Below, piece after piece: positions 60,501-64,000 of a stretch of DNA of 64,000 nucleotides. The notes under the pieces are model-generated. The model saw nothing but the letters and a program-made list of their open reading frames with translations. It did not search any database and had not been told where the DNA came from. Every line of letters starts with the position of its first letter. Positions within the stretch are counted from its first letter, which is position 1. Both the position numbers and the translations under genes were made by a program. Source of the stretch: an uncultured Eubacteriales bacterium (lineage in GTDB: Bacteria; Bacillota; Clostridia; Oscillospirales; Acutalibacteraceae); contig CAKSWC010000002.1 in NCBI GenBank assembly GCA_934511365.1, forward strand, positions 124,001-188,000, read 5' to 3'.

Positions 60501-61223
60501 TCAGAGTACCTTTGAAAGGAAGGTTTTGAGCCTTTCGCACTGAGGATTTTCAAAAATCTCCTTGGGCGTACCCTCCTCCATTATAACGCCGTCGTCCATG
60601 AAGAGGACGCGGTTTGCAACTTCCTTTGCAAAGCCCATTTCGTGAGTAACAACAACCATTGTCATTCCCTCTTTTGCAAGCTCCTTCATAACGTCAAGAA
60701 CCTCTCCGACCATTTCCGGGTCAAGGGCGCTTGTCGGTTCGTCAAAAAGCATTACATCCGGGTTCATGCAAAGTGCGCGAACGATTGCAACGCGCTGTTT
60801 CTGGCCGCCGGAAAGCTCCGCCGGATATGCCGAAGCCCTGTCTGCAAGGCCGACGCGGGCAAGAAGCTCCATTCCCTTTTTTTCAGCCTGCGGCTTTGTC
60901 ATCTTTTTAAGAAGCACCGGAGCCATTGTGAGATTGTCGATAACCGTCATATGCGGAAAGAGGTGGAACTGCTGAAAAACCATTCCCATTTTTTGACGGT
61001 GAAGGTTGAGGTCAACACCCTTTGCGGTGAGGTTCACGCCCTCAAAAATTATTTCGCCGCCGGTCGGCTTTTCAAGAAGATTCAAACAGCGCAGAAAGGT
61101 TGACTTTCCTGAACCGGACGGCCCGATTATGCAGGCGACATCACCTTTGTTGATGGTTTCGTTAATGCCCTTGAGCACCTCGATATCATCAAAGCTTTTT
61201 TTTAGATTTTTTACTTCTATCAC
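60501..61223 (-). CDS. Polar amino acid ABC transporter ATPase
   Basis: 240 residues. Walker A 'GPSGSGKSTFLRCLN', signature 'LSGGQKQRVAIVRALCM', Walker B 'DVMLFDEPTSALDP', H-loop 'VVTHEMGF'. GlnQ/ArtM-type. It overlaps the permease gene by 35 bp. Likely imports arginine given its regulation and neighbours. Confidence 0.95.
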   Translation of the reverse strand: MIEVKNLKKSFDDIEVLKGINETINKGDVACIIGPSGSGKSTFLRCLNLLEKPTGGEIIFEGVNLTAKGVDLNLHRQKMGMVFQQFHLFPHMTVIDNLTMAPVLLKKMTKPQAEKKGMELLARVGLADRASAYPAELSGGQKQRVAIVRALCMNPDVMLFDEPTSALDPEMVGEVLDVMKELAKEGMTMVVVTHEMGFAKEVANRVLFMDDGVIMEEGTPKEIFENPQCERLKTFLSKVL

Positions 61224-61917
61224 TCTTGGAAAGCCTCCTTTCCAGTCTGCTCAAAAGTTTTGTCAGAAGAATAACAAGAATAAGATAGACAAGCGCAACC
61301 ACAATAAGCGGGTTGAATGCGTCAAACGTGTTGTTCCTGATGAGGTTTCCGGCCCTTGTGAGATCCTTGACCGCAACATAGCCGGCAACGGAGGTCTCCT
61401 TCAAAAGGGCAATGAACTCGTTGCCGATTGCCGGAAGAATGTTTTTGACGGCCTGGGGAAAGATGATTTTTCTCATCGTCTGCATTTTTGAAAGGCCGAG
61501 ACTGCGTCCGGCCTCAAGCTGGCCGACATCAACGGCGTTGATGCCGCTGCGTATCAGCTCTGCCATATACGCAGCGGAGTTCAGACCGAAGGTTACGATT
61601 CCGACAACAACGCCTTCAGAGGATTTAAGTATAAGATAGTAGAAAATCAAAAGGAGAACAACAACCGGTATTCCGCGGATGGTTGTAACATAAACATCGC
61701 AAATTTTTCCAAAAAGCTTCAGAAACTTATTGTCATCCGAAAAATACTTGACCGTTGCAATCACGGTTCCGAGCGCAACGCCGATAACAAGCGCGCCGAG
61801 CGTGATTATCAGTGTGTTTGAAAGGCCCTCAAGCAGCCATTTATAACGCTCCTGTTCAATGAACGTCTTTTGAAGCTGCGCGCCCCATGTTTGAAGAAAC
61901 TCAATAATTTTTGCCAT
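61189..61917 (-). CDS. Polar amino acid ABC transporter permease
   Basis: 242 residues, about five spans. 'GLSNTLIITLGALVIGVALG' and the EAA loop 'EAGRSLGLSKMQTMRKIIFPQ' define the HisM/GlnP family. Basic C-terminus. Between the binding protein and the ATPase. Confidence 0.95.
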   Translation of the reverse strand: MAKIIEFLQTWGAQLQKTFIEQERYKWLLEGLSNTLIITLGALVIGVALGTVIATVKYFSDDNKFLKLFGKICDVYVTTIRGIPVVVLLLIFYYLILKSSEGVVVGIVTFGLNSAAYMAELIRSGINAVDVGQLEAGRSLGLSKMQTMRKIIFPQAVKNILPAIGNEFIALLKETSVAGYVAVKDLTRAGNLIRNNTFDAFNPLIVVALVYLILVILLTKLLSRLERRLSKSDRSKKSKKKL

Positions 61918-61931
61918 AGGCTTCCCCTTAA

Positions 61932-62750
61932 TTATGCTTCAGGTGAAACATAAGGTATGTCATATTTTTCAAAAATTTTTTCAATCGTTCCGTCTTTGAG
62001 CCAACCCTGGATGTAACCGTTAATTTCGTTAACGAGCGAGGTACTGCCCTTTTTGAAGGCGAAGCTGTACGGCTCCGTTGTCATCGCCTCATCAAGAACA
62101 ACGGTTTTTCCGTTTGTTTCGGCGGACATTGCAATGCCGGTCTGGTTATCAACAACCCAAGCGTCAACCTTTCCGCTTGTGAGAGCCGAAAGTGCATCGT
62201 TGTTTGCCTGGAAAGCGGAAACGTCGTAGCCGTTCTTCATGCAGTATTCCTCAGCGGTGGTTCCGGTCTGAACGGAAACCTTTTTGCCCTCAAGGTCAGC
62301 CTTAGACTTGATGTCGCTGCCGTTCATAACAATAATTGCCTGCGCAGCAAGGAAGTATGGGTCGGTGAAGTCTGCGTTTGCTTTTCTGTCCTCGGTAACG
62401 GTAATTCCGGAAACGCCGACGTTGAATTTTCCGCTCTGAATTCCGGGAAGAACCGAGTCAAAGTCCATCTGGTTGATTTCAAGCTCAACGCCAAGCTTTT
62501 TGGCAATCATTTCAAGAAGGTCAATTTCAATGCCGATAACCTTGTCTCCCTCAAGCGATTCAAACGGCGGAAAATCCGGACTTGTTGCAATGGAGAGCTT
62601 TCCGCTCTTTTTAACGTCCTCAAGGCTTGTGTCTGCGCCGGCTGATGCAGCGGACGAGGTTGTTTCTTTTTCACCTGAGCCACAGGCGGCAAGGCAAAGG
62701 CACAATGCACAGGCAAGAAGGAGAGCAACAGCTTTTTTGATGTTTTTCAT
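61932..62750 (-). CDS. Polar amino acid ABC transporter binding lipoprotein
   Basis: 272 residues. Lipobox LAAC (Cys at about 23). SBP_bac_3 fold: 'KLSIATSPDFPPFES', 'IEIDLLEMIAKKLGVELEIN', 'GVSGITVTEDRKANADFTDPY'. The acidic/aromatic pocket fits a basic or polar amino acid; arginine is suggested by context. First gene of the operon. Confidence 0.93.
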   Translation of the reverse strand: MKNIKKAVALLLACALCLCLAACGSGEKETTSSAASAGADTSLEDVKKSGKLSIATSPDFPPFESLEGDKVIGIEIDLLEMIAKKLGVELEINQMDFDSVLPGIQSGKFNVGVSGITVTEDRKANADFTDPYFLAAQAIIVMNGSDIKSKADLEGKKVSVQTGTTAEEYCMKNGYDVSAFQANNDALSALTSGKVDAWVVDNQTGIAMSAETNGKTVVLDEAMTTEPYSFAFKKGSTSLVNEINGYIQGWLKDGTIEKIFEKYDIPYVSPEA

Positions 62751-62833
62751 GGTTTTTCCTCACATTCTGTTTTGAATTTTCAACGGCTGCAAAAATTGAT
62801 ATCAGCTGCAAGCTCATTGAATAATATGCGTGT

Positions 62834-62863
62834 ATTATACAGTATTTTGAATGTTTATGCAAG
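62834..62863 (-). promoter_or_regulatory. ABC transporter promoter with ARG box
   Basis: Minus strand TTGCAT (62857-62862), 17 nt, TATAAT (62834-62839). TTTGAATGTTTATGCAAG (62846-62863) matches 16 of 18 ARG-box positions and covers the -35, so ArgR would repress import when arginine is plentiful. Confidence 0.65.
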
Positions 62864-62942
62864 GGTTTTGAAAAAATATTCTTAATTTATGCACACAAAA
62901 AGTTTTTAACGCGCAACCGCTCTTTTGTGCAAAACACACAGC

Positions 62943-62981
62943 AAAAAAACGGACGTCCCGCGTTTGAAGCAAAGACGCCCG
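62943..62981 (-). terminator. Terminator of the 213-aa protein gene
   Basis: Minus strand CGGGCGTC, loop, GACGTCCG (one G-U), then TTTTTTT. Confidence 0.7.
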
Positions 62982-63000
62982 TTATCGGCTTATTTTGTTC

Positions 63001-63642
63001 TTATCTTCCGAGGAGGCCGGCAACAACTTCATATCCGCGGATTGCAAGGTCATATACCTCGTCTGCGGCGTTTTGAAGGTCTGAGAGCAGGTCTCCGGTG
63101 TATGAATTGATTTTTTCCTTTTCAACGGAAATGTATGCGCCGGCGTTTCCGGTTCCGTTTTCATCAAGGAAGTAATATGCGGGGATATAGACGTAATACT
63201 CCTTCCCCGGCTCGATGCTTTGACCCAAAAGATTCAGCGCAACATTGGTTTTTTCCATGTCTGCCGTGATTCCGAGAGCCGAAAGTCCGCCGAGGAGCGA
63301 TGAAATGTTTTCGCCCGTCTGAAGCTTGAGGTCGGTTGTTCCGGAGAACCAGACGTCAACGGCGCTTTTGTCAATGTCATAAAGCACGCTGAATGTTCCG
63401 TCCGCGTTCTTTGTGCAAACGGAGATTTTTTCTTCCGTTTTTCCAAACGAGGTGAACTTGTTGTTCAGGCAGAACGAGATTGCGCCCTTCCCGCTTTTTG
63501 TGTTGTAATAGGCGTAATAAAGCCTTCCCTTTTCAACCGGAACCGTTGCCGCCGCGGCATTGTCAACGGCGGAAACCGCCAAAGCGCACGCAACGCTGAG
63601 GATGAGAAAAATTGCTGTGATTAAAGCCGTACTTTTTTTCAT
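63001..63642 (-). CDS. Hypothetical secreted protein
   Basis: 213 residues, signal peptide about 1-33 (SVACALAVSAVDNAAAA). The rest is beta-rich with 'YYAYYNTKSGKGAISFCLNN' and 'PGKEYYVYIPAYYFLDENG', ending in an amphipathic helix. No family recognised. Next to the ankyrin-repeat gene on the same strand, 16 bp after it. Confidence 0.65.
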   Translation of the reverse strand: MKKSTALITAIFLILSVACALAVSAVDNAAAATVPVEKGRLYYAYYNTKSGKGAISFCLNNKFTSFGKTEEKISVCTKNADGTFSVLYDIDKSAVDVWFSGTTDLKLQTGENISSLLGGLSALGITADMEKTNVALNLLGQSIEPGKEYYVYIPAYYFLDENGTGNAGAYISVEKEKINSYTGDLLSDLQNAADEVYDLAIRGYEVVAGLLGR

Positions 63643-63658
63643 AATTATCGCCTTTCTT

Positions 63659-64000
63659 TCAATTCAAGCCCTTTTCGTGGGCGTATTCAACATTTTCACT
63701 GTTCCCGTATTTTTCTGCGATGCCAAGAATGTTGTTTCCGGCCGCGTCCGTTGCGTTGATGTCTGCGCCTTTTTCGCAGAATGCCTCAACAACGTCACTG
63801 TTGCAAAACGCCGCCGAAAAGAAGAACGCAAGTTTTTCGCTCGGCGTCATCAAAATTCCGTCTCGCTTTTTAAGCTCCTCAAGAGCCTTTTTTGAGTTGC
63901 CGATGAGGGTGCTTTCCAAAAGCGGATCAAGCCCGGTTGAGCCGAAAACCTCCTCGGTTGCTTTTGCAATCTCGCTTATGATGTTATAAGACAGAAAAGA
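63659..64000 (-). CDS. Ankyrin-repeat protein, C-terminal part (runs off the window)
   Basis: The open frame continues past 64000; 113 codons are visible. The end carries an ankyrin repeat ('SDVVEAFCEKGADINATDAAG', 'NNILGIAEKYGNSENVEYAHE'). The N-terminus and full size are unknown. Such repeats bind other proteins. Probably cotranscribed with the secreted protein gene 16 bp downstream. Confidence 0.65.
   Translation of the reverse strand, partial: SFLSYNIISEIAKATEEVFGSTGLDPLLESTLIGNSKKALEELKKRDGILMTPSEKLAFFFSAAFCNSDVVEAFCEKGADINATDAAGNNILGIAEKYGNSENVEYAHEKGLN

Overview
The window is a chromosomal stretch (moderate GC, strong Shine-Dalgarno sites, dense operons) from an anaerobic, endospore-forming clostridial Firmicute, most likely an Oscillospirales/Ruminococcaceae-type gut or rumen bacterium. 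The spore evidence is dpaA/dpaB (dipicolinate synthase) and a PdaA-like deacetylase. The anaerobe evidence is a complete Rnf complex, an [FeFe]-hydrogenase with its flavoprotein partner, and an iron-type alcohol dehydrogenase. No rRNA, tRNA, CRISPR array, insertion sequence or prophage was recognised.

Layout. 1-1.3 kb is non-coding or small-gene DNA: a type I toxin-antitoxin-like locus, a palindromic heptad-repeat element, a strong promoter with a LexA-like box and three 21-bp tandem repeats. 1.3-14.5 kb holds secreted and envelope genes: an FN3 protein, a C39-like cysteine peptidase on an AT-rich island, dpaAB, a polysaccharide deacetylase, an SH3/zinc-ribbon membrane protein, a GH2 enzyme, and a YdcF / SecB-like / PrsA-like operon. 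14.6-19 kb: glmS, a DivIVA-like protein, a SipW-like membrane protein and a 45-aa peptide. 19-26 kb: a nine-gene operon apbE - NusG_II - Gx transporter - rnfCDGEAB. 26-34.7 kb: Fe-ADH, a DUF1846 protein, and gltX-glnS with a membrane protein. 35-43 kb: an M20 peptidase, the hydrogenase operon, trmL and PdaA. 43-54.9 kb: argH, a phosphoesterase, an M23 peptidase with a divergent Xre regulator, Hsp20, a PucR-type regulator, DNA repair and nitroreductase genes, a second type I TA-like locus, a PadR/HAAS pair and a secreted hydrolase-like protein. 55-63 kb: carB, carA, argF and an amino-acid ABC transporter, all likely in an arginine regulon with argH. The last kilobase has a secreted protein and the end of an ankyrin-repeat protein.

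How the parts fit. HydA and its GltD-like partner, Rnf and Fe-ADH together describe redox balancing around ferredoxin, NAD(P)H and H2, with Rnf coupling ferredoxin oxidation to an ion gradient. ApbE would flavinylate RnfG and RnfD. ARG-box-like sites sit on the argH promoter and on the ABC transporter promoter; transporter, argF, carA and carB then run head to tail, so import and synthesis of arginine are probably co-regulated.

The most unusual elements are two related type I TA-like loci about 51 kb apart, whose predicted toxin-mRNA 5'-3' pairing is kept by a compensatory change; a SipW-like protein with no visible catalytic serine; a SecB-like gene fused by overlap to a PrsA-like lipoprotein gene; two small amphipathic peptides; and an M23 peptidase with a Cys/His-rich C-terminal tail. 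All functions come from reading motifs by eye; no database search was run.
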